64,000 nucleotides of DNA from Chaetoderma sp. LZ-2023a (taxonomy: Eukaryota > Mollusca > Caudofoveata > Chaetodermatida > Chaetodermatidae). The stretch spans positions 34,908,351 through 34,972,350 of the forward strand of contig CM067372.1 of NCBI GenBank assembly GCA_034401795.1. Reading direction: 5' to 3'. Under the pieces are notes generated by a model. The model had not been told where the DNA came from and did not search any database. It worked only from the letters and a program-made list of their open reading frames with translations. Positions 35,390 through 45,995 of the stretch are shown here, piece after piece. The stretch's first letter is position 1, and each line of letters begins with the position of its first letter. Position numbers and translations under genes: made by a program.

Positions 35390-36448
35390 TGCTAGTTCCG
35401 GTTCCGGTGTGGTAGACTCGGGTCATTTGGACTCGGGTTTACTTCCGTTTTACGATTCTTAGTCTTTTCCGGCCGGACTTCCGGTTTAGCGAGACATCCG
35501 GGTCGTCAAGATCCGGTTCCGGCTTCGGTAGCTTCCATTTCCGAAGGACTTCCGGTTTGGGTGGTGATCCGGGTCGGCAAGATCCCGTTACCACTTCCGT
35601 TTCAGTAACGTCCGGTCTGTCTTACGGTTATGTAGGACATCCGGGTCCTAGAGGTCTAGTGTCTACTTCCGTTTCCGGGTCTTTTAGAATTCCGGTAGAG
35701 GCGTTTCCGGTTCCGGGGTGGATACTAGTCAGTTTACTTCCGCTTCCGGTATTAGAAGTGTACTTCCGGGTCGGTCAGACCTGGATGTAATTCCGATTTC
35801 TGTTTCCGGTGGGGAGTCAGCTTCCGGTTTAACGAGAGAACAAGATTCGTTAGGCCCAGTTAGATTCGGGGATGTTAGGAGCTTTGATTCTGGTCCAGTA
35901 AATTCGCAAAGGTTTCACAGGATTCGGCAGATTCTATTTATGATTCTTTCCTTCCTCCAAGGCTCATTGATATGGAGTTATCTTCTCATGCAGATTCTTC
36001 TTTTCGTGAGGCTGTGGTTAATCCAATTTTTCTAGATATTCTCCCGTTCCTCTTGTCTATCGTTGAAAAAACTTCTCTTAGGTTTCTAACTCTTCTCCTC
36101 TGTTTAAGTCTTCCATTCCTCCTCCGGGATTTGCTCGTCTTCATTCTACTCTTCATTCTTCTTCCTCTCAGGATCAGTGTGTTCAGGATTTTGTTTCTGC
36201 TCAATCAGTTTCGTCTCCTTCTTCCTCTGGAGTCGTCTCCATCTTTTGATCATATTGATCCGATGGTATCGGTGGTTCTGTCCCCTGAGCTCGAATTTCA
36301 AATTGTTGATTCAGGGTTAGATTTTTCTGTGTTTTCAGTGGTTAGAGATTCTTCATTAGATCGTTCGTTTTTGTCTGCTCGTTTGTCTATTCTTTCTAGA
36401 TTTTAGGCTTCTTTAGTGGTTCGTCCTTCTTCATCGGCTAGTTAGGAG
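35390..36448 (+). pseudogene. DIRS-1 gag-like middle region, low complexity
   Basis: Dominated by TTCCGG/CCGGTT words (35390-35850) and then pyrimidine-rich sequence (TCTTCTTCCTCT type, 36000-36450). Short frames change repeatedly (35265, 35557, 35718, 35972). It probably encoded a Ser/Gly-rich linker; no domain is recognised. Confidence 0.5.
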
Positions 36449-37589
36449 GTGGGTAGAGATTCTGTGTCCAGGCATGCTTCCTCTTTTCATGATTCGGTCA
36501 GTAGGCCTTCCTCTCCTGTGTTTTCGAGGGCAGGTGATTCTTTGGTCTCAGGAGACTCTTCAATTCTTATGGCTTCTTCTTATTCTCCTCCTCCTCTTCT
36601 GTCTTCTATTTCTTGTGGTCCAAGGTCAGTCAGGGCCAGGGATCTGAAGAGATTTTGCCCAGTTAGGGCGTCTTCGGAAGACTGGTCCATGGCTCACAGT
36701 TGGATTGCTTCTTCGCTTTCTCTTCCTCTTAAGGAGGAATTCGCTGTGGATCCTCCTTCTTTCGGATCCGCTCTTTCTTCTGCTGATCCTTCATCTTCGC
36801 CTCCGGTGCTTCCTGTTGACAATTTAGTGGTAGATATGTTAGATTTTTTCGTTACTGACTCGGTTAGCTCTGATTTTCTCTGGTTTCCAAGTATGGCTCG
36901 CCGGTTCAGATCCCAAGGAGGATTTTTTAAAGGTAGCTTCTGCTCAGTCTCTGTCTGGTCCTGTTTGGGAGGTTTTATCATCTCAGCTGAAAGAGGTTTC
37001 TAAGTCGGATTTTTCCTCGGATCTGTTTAAATGGGAGTCAGTTTGTAGGGCTCAGATTAAATTGTCTAATTATCTTGCTATGCTGTTGGAGGCCGTTCTT
37101 AAGGCGGAAGAAAGAGGTGAACAAGTTCCGGTGGCAGTCTTTCGTTCTTTGGCTGATTTGTCCCGGGGTTCTCTTAATTCTGTTTGTAAGTCGTTAGGAT
37201 TTATTACTTCCAACCGTCGGTCTAGAAAGCTTTCTGAGGTTAGGATTTCTGAGGTGTTGAAACAGAATCTTGTGGTTGCATCTCCTTTCGGGACTGATCT
37301 ATTTGGAGAGTCAGCTCCTAGTTTAATTAGGGCGGAATCTGAGCGCTTGAAGGACTCTAGGGAGCTTCAGGCTCAGGTGTCGTGGTCCAATTCTTCCGGT
37401 AAAAGAGATGTTTCTTCGGTTAAAGCCCTAATTCTTCTCCGAAAAGAAAGAGTCTCAAACCTGATCAGTTTGGAGCTTATCCTTCTAGGGTCGTTCTTAA
37501 CTCAAATTTGTCCTCATCTGATCAGCGGGATCGATCCTTGGAGGAGGATCGATTCGGCTCCATTTCCTCCCATCGTTCGAGGTCGGTAG
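36449..37589 (+). pseudogene. DIRS-1 gag-like ORF, C-terminal part
   Basis: Two frames, 36449-37003 and 37062-37589, joined by a frameshift near 36930. The second reads WESVCRAQIKLSNYLAMLLEA, then VFRSLADLSRGSLNSVCKSL and VASPFGTDLFGESA, a helical pattern typical of DIRS Gag proteins just upstream of the RT. It would form the particle protein of the element. The assignment rests on position and pattern, not on a catalytic motif. Confidence 0.6.
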
Positions 37590-37770
37590 GGAGGCAGTCT
37601 CCTTCAACTTGGGCGAGGAGAGGTCAGACTCCTTCTCGCCGTGCTTCTAGATCCAGAGGACGTTTTTCTTCTAGAGGTTTGTAGGGGAAGAGAGGTTGAA
37701 GGTTTGGACAGTTCCCGGGTAGTTCCAAATCTCTCTTATTTATCCTATTCCTTCCCTTCTTCCTCCCCCT

Positions 37771-39312
37771 TTGGAGCAAGCAGTCCAGTGCTGCGTTCCC
37801 AACGTGCCAGTAGGAGGGCGCCTTTCTCTGTTTTGGGAGAAATGGCAAGCCCTCATTCAGGACTACTGGCTAGTATCCCAGATACGTTGGGGTTATGCTC
37901 CATCATGGATCCGTCATCCTCCTCTTCTTTCCTTTTGCCCAGTGTGGACTCCAGTTCCCTCCAATCCGGAGAAACGGAGGGCTTTGGAAGAGGAGTTGGA
38001 AGCCATGATTGTAAAGAGGGCTATCGAGGAAGTTCCCAGTTGGGGAGTAGACCCGGGCTACTACTCGACCATCTTTTTAGTACCAAAGAAGTCAGGAGGT
38101 TGGCGTCCAATCATAAACATGAAGAAGTTAATTCAGAACATTCTCACCCCAAAGTTCAAGATGGAGACGGTTTCCCAGATTATTGCCAGTCTGGATCAGG
38201 GAATGTGGACGTCTTCCATAGATTAAAGGACGCTTACTTCCATGTTCTTATTCATGCTGTATTCAGAAAGTTCCTGAGGTTTGTCTACAAGGATCGGGTG
38301 TGGCAGTTTCGCGCCATGCCCTTCGGCCTGACCACGGCTCCCTTCCTTTTTACCCGCATAGTTTCGGCCGTGGCAGGAATTTTACACCGTCGTTCTATCC
38401 ATCTTCATGTTTATATAGACGATTGGTTGGTAAAAGCAAGATCTTCCTCAATTCTCGAAGGTATTCTTCCAGAGGTTTGCAGTCTGGCTTGCAATTTAGG
38501 GTGGATTTTGAATCTAGAGAAATCAAGCCTAGTTCCGTCGCAAATCTTTACTCATCTAGGCGTTTCTTTCAATCTGGCCAGGGGTTCCAAGGATAGAGGC
38601 TTTATCGGTGGCCATGGAAATTCTTGCTTCCTCGCCTTGGGTAAGAGCAAGATTCCTCTTAAGAGTGATAGGTCTGATGGTCAGCGTAGAGAAGGTGGTT
38701 CCTTGGTCGGCCATGATGAGAAGGCCCTTTCAGATGTATTTGATGTCCCTTTGGAAACAGTCAGTCCATTCTATCTGCCATCAGATTCCCATCAGAGAAC
38801 ATTTGATCCCTCATCTAGATTTCTGGAAAGACCGTTCTCTGCTACTGATGGGTGTTCCTCTGGTAAATTCCCCTCAAGCAATTATTTTCACAGATGCTTC
38901 TCAGGGGGGTTGGGGAGCGGTCTGGGACTACCTGTCAGTTTCCGGCCTTTGGTCCATGGAGGAGTCGTCAGCCCACATCAACGTTCTGTAGTTGTGGGCT
39001 GTCAAGAAGGCTCTCCTTTCTTGCTCAGATCTGGTGATAGGCCTCAAAGTGTCAATTCGGTCGGACAATTCGACAGTAGTAGATTATATCAACAGGCAGG
39101 GAGGTACAAGGTCTTCTCTCCTTTGGCTAGAAGTGTGGAATCTGCTCTTGTGGTGCCGCAAGAGGCAGATTTTTCTAGTGTCATCTCATGTCCCAGGCAG
39201 TCTGAATTTTCTGGCGGATCAACTGTCACGTCCCAGCAAGTTCGCCCACACAGAGTGGCAGTTAAAGAAGTCGGTTGTCAGAGCGATTTCAATCTCATGG
39301 ATCGTCCTCTAG
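37771..39312 (+). pseudogene. DIRS-1 reverse transcriptase and RNase H
   Basis: RT fingers and palm: EELEAMIVKRAIEEVP, FLVPKKSGGWRPIINMKKLI, then LKDAYFHVLIH and FRAMPFGLTTAPFLFTRI. The active site VYIDDWLVKA (about 38408-38437) keeps both aspartates, followed by NLEKSSLVPSQIFTHLG. Thumb-connection: ARFLLRVIGLMVS, RPFQMYLMSLWKQ. RNase H: IIFTDASQGGWGAVW (about 38885), SSAHINVL, SIRSDNSTVVDYINRQGG, and VPGSLNFLADQLSR. The frame shifts near 38224 (just before LKDAYF) and again near 38580, and a TAG interrupts RNase H at 38989. The enzyme copies RNA into DNA in DIRS replication; this copy cannot be made in one piece. Confidence 0.88.
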
Positions 39313-39516
39313 TAGATCTGCTCGCGTCCCCTATCTGAATGCCCAGATCTCCTCTTACATGTCTCCTTTTCCGGACAGTCAGGCCTGGCGGTAGATGCCC
39401 TGTCTCAGTCCTGGACAGGGATGTTCGCTTATGCCTTCCCTCCTACTCTATTCTGATTCCGTTGGTGTTGAAGAAGGTCAAGGACCAAGTTTGCGAGATC
39501 CTCTGATAGCTCCCTT

Positions 39517-40615
39517 TTGGCCCAAGAGGATTTGGTTTGTGGACCTTCTGGATCGTCTGGTAGACTTTCCTCGTCTCCTTCCAGTATCCCAGGACCTTCT
39601 ATATCAAGTAAGAGGTCGGTGTGTACATCCAAGTCCAGGAATCTTCAATCTATGCGTTTGGAGAATCTAGAGTCTGAAAGCTTCCAGGATAAGGTTTCTA
39701 AAAGATCTCAGGAAATTATTGATTCGGCCAGAAGGGAATCGACCTGTAGAGTTTACAAGGGTCGTCTTAAAATTTTCGCTTGCATCTTCCCTGCCTTGTC
39801 TTCTGAATGCTGAGGTTAAGGATACTAAGACTCTTAATAGCTTTATTAGTGGTCTAGGTAATATTCGTCCTCCGTCTGCTAAGCCGTTACCTTCCTGGAA
39901 TCTGGCTTTGGTTCTTCAGGTCTTGGCAGGTCGGGCAGGTCGCCATTTTGAACCTATATCGTCTATCAGTCTTACGCTTTTAACTCTTAAAGCGGGTTTT
40001 CTTGTGGCTGCTGCATCTGCTAGAAGACGTTCAGAGATTCATGCTCTTTCTGCGGAAAAGGATAGATTTATAGTGTCAGGTGACGGTTTGGTTTTATATC
40101 CGAGAACGGATTTTCTATCTAAAACCAAGTCTAGCCGGTTTCCTGCTAGTCCTATTATTTTAAAATCTTTGTCGTCTTTTTCGCCTTCTGACAAACTTTG
40201 GTGTTCGGTTAGAGCATTAAGAACTTATAAACAGCGAACCGATTTTAAAAGAACAGATCCTTCCCATTTATGGGTTTCCTACGCAGAAGAATTATCTACG
40301 CCAGTATCAAAGGCTACGATTGCCAGATGGCTTTGTGAGACGATTAAGCTTTGCTACGAAATAGCGTCTCCAGATCAAATTAATCTCAGTCATTTTAGAG
40401 CCCACGATGTTAGGGGCATGTCTACTTCTTTCGCTCTTTTTGCCGGTTCATCATTAGATGAAGTCATGCAGGTGGCAGGATGGAAATCTGAGTCTACTTT
40501 TACCTCGTTTTATCTTAAAGACCAGAGTGCAGCAGCTTCATTGTTTCGTAATATTACGATTTTAACTAAAAAAGCCGAAGACCATATGCCCAGCACTTTC
40601 CACCATTTTCGTTAG
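39517..40615 (+). pseudogene. DIRS-1 tyrosine recombinase
   Basis: The catalytic domain is well kept: box I Arg in ASARRRSEIHALSAEKDRF, then WVSYAEE, the box II H-x-x-R in RAHDVRGMSTS, and VAGWKSESTFTSFYLKD with the nucleophile Tyr. The protein ends at 40615. The N-terminal core-binding part (EIIDSARRESTCRVYKGRLK) is in another frame (39517-39813), and about 50 residues present in the DIRS-3 enzyme are missing between the two. DIRS elements use this recombinase in place of an integrase to insert a circular DNA copy. Confidence 0.85.
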
Positions 40616-40872
40616 GACTGTGCGTCTGTAAAAAAGGGTGATAGTCTTCTTTGGTTTTTATTTAGTTCTTTAAGTTTTACTTATCCTTAGTTGTTAAATC
40701 ACGGTGTGATTGAGTTAAAATGCACTATTATGTTATGTTATTAACATTGGGATAAGATTGGTTTGATTTTTATCCTGTGTTAATGATTCTCTAAATCACT
40801 ACAACCCGGCCTCAGCCACCCCGCGTGGTAAGATTTGAGAATCAGATTTGAAATATTTTGCACTTGAATTTA
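40616..40872 (+). other. DIRS-1 3' non-coding region
   Basis: Between recombinase stop and right terminal repeat; AT-rich. I looked for the internal complementary region expected in DIRS here and did not find one. Confidence 0.5.
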
Positions 40873-41130
40873 GAAAAGTGAATCTATTTCCTATTCAGGC
40901 TCTAATGCGCATGCGCGAGCGCGCATAGCGAGAAGCGTCACTATGAGGCGAGTATAGACTGGTGCCAGTCTATACTTGATGATGGGCTGGAGAGGGGACT
41001 CAACCAGAAGCCTGGTTGAGGGTCCCTAGGAATAGGAAAAGGCATGGGGAGGTGGGTATGCAGGCATAAAAATCTTATTCTGGTAGCAAAATGCAAATAA
41101 TTGATTTAGCAAGTAGTGATTGAATGGTAA
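40873..41130 (-). repeat. DIRS-1 right inverted terminal repeat
   Basis: Complement of 33887-34144, from GAAAAGTGAATCT to GTGATTGAATGGTAAG. Beyond it, 41131-41193 resembles the complement of 33863-33886 only loosely (GTTGTT ... CCAC ... AAAACAT), as expected for unequal DIRS termini. Confidence 0.92.
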
Positions 41131-41193
41131 GTATGTTTTCATAGTGGTTAATAAAACAACAGACCAACCCGCAAGGGGGGTCTGTGGGGTGTT

Positions 41194-41470
41194 CTATTAA
41201 AGGAATTGTTACCAATCTGGTGTGGGAGCGTGTCCTTGTTGGTCCGAAGAACCCTATCGATCTTGTGCCAAACGGTCAACGGTCACGGTGACCTAATTAA
41301 TGATGTAATATTGCTTTTCTGGATGATAACTCGAGTTCGATTGAAGGAATCGATTGAAGGAATCGTTACTAATCTTGGGTGGGAGGGTGTCCTTGGTGTT
41401 TCGAAGAACCCTATCGATTTTGATGTCAACGGTCAAGGTCATGGTGACCAATCTTGGGTGGGAGGTTGTG
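41194..41470. repeat. 150-bp tandem repeat, right part
   Basis: Continues the unit cut by DIRS-1: GGAATTGTTACCAATCTGG, then TAATTAATGATGTAATATTG (41294), GATGATAACTCGAGTTCG and a last partial unit. The remaining 41471-41708 shows nothing recognisable. Confidence 0.88.
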
Positions 41471-41708
41471 CTTGATGAAATTGGGGTCGTACTTTAGCAA
41501 TCTCTGATTGTCGTTGTTGTTTGCATATTCCGAAGGTCGATTGGCAGTCGCGATCTTGATTTTTAGGCGTTTGGAAAAAGGGTGGGTGTGGGGTGTCAGC
41601 TGTTTAGCCAAAAACAGGTTGCATCTATTACACTGAATAGATATGAATTTAATGTATGCAACTTTTTGCACTCTGATGCTTGCCATTTTCTAAACACTTA
41701 AAAAGTCG

Positions 41709-41885
41709 TTCTCCTTCGATCAATACTTAGCATTACATTACTTATTGATAATACAGCTCTACTGGAGCTGAGCTCTAGGAAGCTAGATTTAGAAAGCTCT
41801 ACCGGCTCCTACAACCGGGTACCCGGTTCCAAACAACCGGGTACCCGCCTACCAGAGACGCCGATTCTTGTTTGCATAGCAACAA
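41709..41885 (+). repeat. DIRS-2 left inverted terminal repeat
   Basis: Matches the complement of 47205-47391: GATAATACA, AATCTAGATTTAGAAAGCT-type box, ACCGGCTCC, and AACCGGGTACCCGGTTCC. Followed by TTGTTTGCATAGCAACAAGAG, conserved in DIRS-3. Identity is clearly below that of the DIRS-1 repeats, so this copy is older. Confidence 0.85.
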
Positions 41886-42051
41886 GAGAATACACGCTTT
41901 TTGTCTTAGGAGAAAGCTTAGTTTTCTTTGTGTTTTTTCTCTGTGCTTTCTGCTGTTTCTATACTACTGGATTACTGGATTAATAATGGAAGGTGCCACT
42001 GAACCTCGGGTTGTATTCTTTCATTTCATTTCTCTAATTATATGGAGACTT

Positions 42052-42424
42052 ATGTCTCTGAAATTTTGTGTGTTGTACGTCCCATTTTCTGAACCCGGAA
42101 CTGGGACGTGTGGTTACAACGATATATGCCAGATAAGATCGCCTCCTTTAAATCCTAACGGCGATCGGGCAGTAATATGAAACTGTAGGCATTTGTCTAC
42201 AGGTTTTTTAACACTGAAATCAGCTTAGTCGATCTTCTATGTCTCTGAAATTTCGTGTGTGTTATACGTCTCATTTTCTGAACCCAGAACTGGGACGTGT
42301 GGTTACAACGATATATGCCACATAAGATCACCTCCTTTAAATCCCAACAGCGATCTGGCAGTAATATGAAACTTTAGGCATTTGTCTACGTTTTTTTAAC
42401 ACTAAAATCGGCTTAGTCGTTCTT
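42052..42424. repeat. 186-bp tandem duplication in DIRS-2 leader
   Basis: ATGTCTCTGAAATTT occurs at 42052 and 42238. Both copies run through GGGACGTGTGGTTACAACGA, TATATGCCA and CGGCAGTAATATGAAAC-like text. DIRS-3 has a single copy at 52410-52590, so the duplication arose in DIRS-2. Confidence 0.88.
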
Positions 42425-42988
42425 CTGTGTGATCCGAGCGGGTGGCGTCACACCCTTTTATTGCTCGGATTATTTGGTGACGGAAATGTTTCATTAATTC
42501 GCGCATCTTATTATTGCTAGCTGCGTGCGTTTTTGTTACAGAAACTTGTGAATTATGTCAAGTTTTGCGTGTAATCACGATCTGTTTGCATTGATCGATG
42601 ATTTCAAAATTCTTGTTTAAGATGTGTGTTCTGCGGTTTTACTGTGTTCTACAGCAGTAGTGTTAATTCATTATGGTGTTCCTTCTTGTATCTTTTGGCA
42701 TTCGTTTGAGTAGTATAATTTTGAAATTAATTCTTAAATATACCGTGAATAAATCCGATACGGTTCCTGCTTCCGTTTTATACATCCTGCAGGATCAATT
42801 TATGGGTGTGTTATTGACCTGCTCTCGTTCTTGTCGCCAGCTTACGCAATCTTGGTTGTAACCTTGCGGGTGTTGGGTGCCGGAGGGTTTATTTTATAAT
42901 TTATTGTCAAACTATTTGAAAATTATTTGTCCGCCTTCCATTTCTGTTTCGTTCAGCTTGCTTATTTAGGCCTTGTGCTTGTTTTCAG
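42425..42988 (+). other. DIRS-2 leader region
   Basis: Non-coding sequence matching the DIRS-3 leader (TTTCATTAATTCGCGCATCT, ATACATCCTGCAGGATCA versus ATACATCCTTGAGGATCA). A short frame at 42673-42861 is not conserved in DIRS-3. CTTGTTTTCAG just before the gag motif looks like a splice acceptor, but DIRS-3 lacks it. Confidence 0.6.
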
Positions 42989-43231
42989 GCCAAGCCTACC
43001 CCGCCATCATGTCCAGAGTGCCACAAGTTCGTTACGGTCGCCTTCAAGGACCATGTCTGTTATCGTTGTGCCAAGTGTAACATTGACGATCGGTGTTTTG
43101 TCTGTGCAGTGTGGCCTGTCGAATTGGTGGTCGAGTTCCTTGCCCAGGGTCTGACGCGGGATCAGGTGGAGCGAAAAATAGACGAGGAGCTGGGGGCGCT
43201 CCTCGTCCGCAGTTGGAGGGTTCGGAGATGA
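42989..43231 (+). pseudogene. DIRS-2 gag-like N-terminal fragment
   Basis: The frame reads AKPTPPSCPECHKFV ... DHVCYRCAKCNIDDRC-FVC, then LVVEFLAQGLTRDQVE, and stops at 43229-43231. The cysteine cluster C-x2-C-H ... H-x-C-x2-C-x2-C ... C-x2-C is shared with DIRS-1 and DIRS-3 and may bind zinc. The frame is open upstream without a clear ATG. After the stop the element jumps to recombinase sequence because of the internal deletion. Confidence 0.7.
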
Positions 43232-43272
43232 CACCCCTGGCGTGGTTTGGGCCAGCTATGCAAGGCTTCTTG

Positions 43273-43900
43273 TCATTCCAGCCTGGAGTCTAACTTTGGT
43301 GCTTTGGGTTCGGCTAGTCTAAAGCATCTGACTCTTAAGGCAGTTTTTTTATTGGGAGCTTCCATAGCTAAACGTCGCAGTGAGATCCATGCACTTTCAG
43401 CAGAGAGGGACTGATTTGTTGTCTCTGAAGAGAGTCTGCGACTGCTGCCAAGAGCAGAATTTATGTCAAAGAATCAATCTTTGAAATATCCCGGCAAGCC
43501 GATCATTATACCCAAACTATGTTTGATCGTGATGCCAGTGCCTGGTGTCCAGTCCATGCTTTGACCAAGTACAAAAAACGGACGGATTCTACGGTCAAAT
43601 GATAGACATATGTGGATCTGCCATAAGAAGCCATATGGCGTCGCATCCATGGATACTATCTCTCGTTGGCTAGTAGAATGCATTCAGACTACCCATGAGA
43701 TTGCGACTGTGCACAAGGTGCAATGTGCTAAGGCTCACGATGTTAGAGGAATAGCCGCCTTGACCGCCCTATTCAATGGTGTCCTGTTAGAGGACATTGT
43801 GGCTGTTGCACAATGGCACTGTGAGTCCTCTTTCACAGATTACTATATGAGGGGCATGTCAGACTCCGCCAATCCGCTCGCTGTAGCTGTTTTGAAATGA
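43273..43900 (+). pseudogene. DIRS-2 tyrosine recombinase fragment
   Basis: Begins inside the enzyme (IPAWSL-like text), then LKHLTLKAVFLLGAS and KRRSEIHALSAERD, followed by TGA at 43411. It continues PRAEFMSKNQSLKYPGKP and IIIPKL, is disturbed again near 43520 and 43590, and ends in a clean 96-codon frame (43610-43900). That frame has AKAHDVRGIAALTALFN (H-x-x-R) and VAQWHCESSFTDYYMRGM (Tyr). It is closely similar to the DIRS-3 enzyme but lacks the N-terminal half. Confidence 0.85.
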
Positions 43901-44249
43901 TAGTCTAGTGGCCACACTGCTTTGTTTCCGTTTGGTAACTGAAAAGCAAACGTAGTAAGGACAGACATGGTCAAGCGAGAGGAATTCAACCGTATAGTGA
44001 CATGTTTGGTCGAAAGTGCGTTGGTCGGTGGCGCCACGTCTGGAATCCATAATTCATGAGGTAATTCAAGTTTGACAGTTTTTATTCTCACAGAAAAAAA
44101 TTTCGCGGGAGCATATAGTTGCGTTCGTTCACCATATATAAGTTTGTCCGGGGCATAGTTTCAAGACTTTATACCATGCCAAAAAATTTGGCGCGATATG
44201 TAATGGTGCTGTCCGTCCGGGTTGGCGGTCGGTCGGGCGTGCGGGCGGC

Positions 44250-45225
44250 AGAGTGGTTTCCGGATGATAAATCTGTTACCGTTTGTCGATCGCATTGAAA
44301 CTTCATAGGGTGGTTGGACTAGGTCTTGGGAAGAAACCTATCGAAATGGACGATGATCCGAAATACAAGATGGCCGCCAGCCACCGCGGCCATCTTGAAA
44401 ATTGGTTTCCGGATGATAACTCTGTTACCGTTTGTCGGATCGCTTTGCAGCTTCATGGAGTGGTTGGCCTAGAACTGGGGAAGAAACCTATCGAAATTGA
44501 CAATGATCCCAAATCCAAGATGGCCGCCAGCCACCGGTAGCCATCTTGAAAATTGGTTTCTGGATGATAAGTCTGTTACTGTTTATCGGATCGCTTTGAA
44601 ACTTCATAGAGTGGTTGGACTAGGTCTGAGGAAGAAATCTACCGCGATCGACAATGATCTGAAATCCAATATGGCCACCAGCCGCCGATGGCCATCTTGA
44701 AAATTGGTTTCCAAATGATAACTCCGTTATCATTTATCGGATCGTTATGAAATTTCATCTGGTAGTTCGATTACCTCTCGGGAAGAAACCTATCGAGATT
44801 GACAATGAAACGAACTCCAAGATGGCTGCCAGACACCAGTGACCATCTTGAAAATTTGTTTCCAAATGATAACTCTGTTGCCGTTTATTGAATCCCTTTG
44901 AAATTTCATAGCGTGGTTGGACAAGGTGTGGAGAAGAAACCTATCAAAATTGACGATGATCCGAACTCCAAGATGGCCACCAGCCATGGGCTGCCTTCTT
45001 GAAAGTTGGTTTCTGGATTTCATTTATTGGATCACTTCCTACGGTCGTTGGAATACGTCTGGTGAAGAAACTTATCGAAATTTACGATAATCTGAAATCT
45101 AATATGGCTGCCAGTCAGCGGGAGCCATCTTGAAAATTGGTTTCCAGATGATACCTCCTTGACCGTTTAACGGATCGCTTTGACACTTCATAAGGATGGC
45201 TGGTCTGATGGGCTGAGGAAGAAAT
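44250..45225. repeat. ~150-bp tandem array, seven units
   Basis: GGTTTCCGGATGATAA or variants start at 44255, 44404, 44555, 44706, 44857, 45007 and 45139. Each unit includes GTTACCGTTTGTCGGATCG, AGAAACCTATCGA and CAAGATGGCCGCCAGCCA, then CCATCTTGAAAATT. CAAGATGGC and GCCATCTTG form a 9-bp inverted pair in each unit. Steps are 149-151 bp except the last (132 bp). Confidence 0.93.
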
Positions 45226-45234
45226 ACATTCTTT

Positions 45235-45995
45235 CTGAAAGCTCTCATTCATTGGTTTGTCATCATGTGGTCACCAAACTTGGTATGTGGATGCATCTTA
45301 GGGAGAAGGTGTGCGGAGTATGAAAAGTAGGTCAAAAGTATGTCATGCTGACCTACTTTTCATGGTCGACTGAATATCACAGAAAATGTTTGTCCGTGCC
45401 AGTGTCAAGACCTTTGCACACATGGTCACCAAACTTGGTATGTGGATGCAAATTAGTGAGAAGGTGTGCGTAGTATGAAAAGCAGCTTTTCATGGTCGAC
45501 TGAATATCACAGAAAATGGTTGTCTGCCATAGTTTCAAGACTTTTGCACATGTGCTCACCAAACTTGGTATGTGGATGCATCTTAGGGAGAAGGCGTGCA
45601 GAGTATCAAAAGTAGGTCATGCTAACCTACTTTTCATGGTCGACTGAATATCACAGAAAATGTTTGTCCGTGCCATAGTTTCAAGACCGTTGCACACATA
45701 GTCACCAAACTTGGTATGTGGATGCAAATTAGCGAGGTGTGCGTAGTATGAAAAGCAGCTTTTCATGGTCGGCTGAATATCACAGAAAATGGTTGTCTGC
45801 CATAGTTTCAAGACTTTTGCACATGTGCTCACCAAACTTGGTATGTGGATGCATCTTAGGGAGAAGGTGTGCAGAGTATCAAAAGTAGGTCATGCTGACC
45901 TACCTTTCATGGTCGACTGAATATCACAGAAAATGTTTCTCCGGGCCATAGTTTCAAGACTTTTTCACATATGGCCACCAAACTTGGTATTGATT
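45235..45995. repeat. Dimeric tandem array (~146 + ~128 bp)
   Basis: TCACCAAACTTGGTATGTGG occurs at 45271, 45426, 45556, 45702 and 45829, with a variant at 45975. Steps alternate 155, 130, 146, 127, 146. Long units carry AAGTAGGTCATGCTGACCTACTT, a hairpin; short units have AAAAGCAGCTTTT in its place. Confidence 0.92.

Larger units (their letters stand above)
33863..41193 (+). mobile_element. DIRS-1: DIRS-family tyrosine recombinase retrotransposon
   Basis: A 7.3-kb element with gag-like ORF, RT-RNase H and tyrosine recombinase in that order, bounded by inverted terminal repeats, the architecture of DIRS elements. It interrupts a 150-bp tandem-repeat unit: the unit breaks off at CTCGAGTT (33862) and continues with CTATTAAAGGAATTGTTACC at 41194, with GTT at both junctions. 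No DNA methyltransferase domain fits between RNase H and recombinase. Every ORF carries breaks, so it is not autonomous now. No internal complementary region could be identified in this copy. Confidence 0.9.

Noticed and set aside
37641-39338. A single 565-codon ORF as the DIRS-1 polymerase
   Set aside because: Only its middle (about 38225-38580) is in the RT frame; the flanks are out-of-frame readings of the RT and RNase H regions.
33863-41193. LTR retrotransposon or retrovirus-like element
   Set aside because: Terminal repeats are inverted, there is no protease or integrase, and a tyrosine recombinase is present, so DIRS fits and LTR elements do not.
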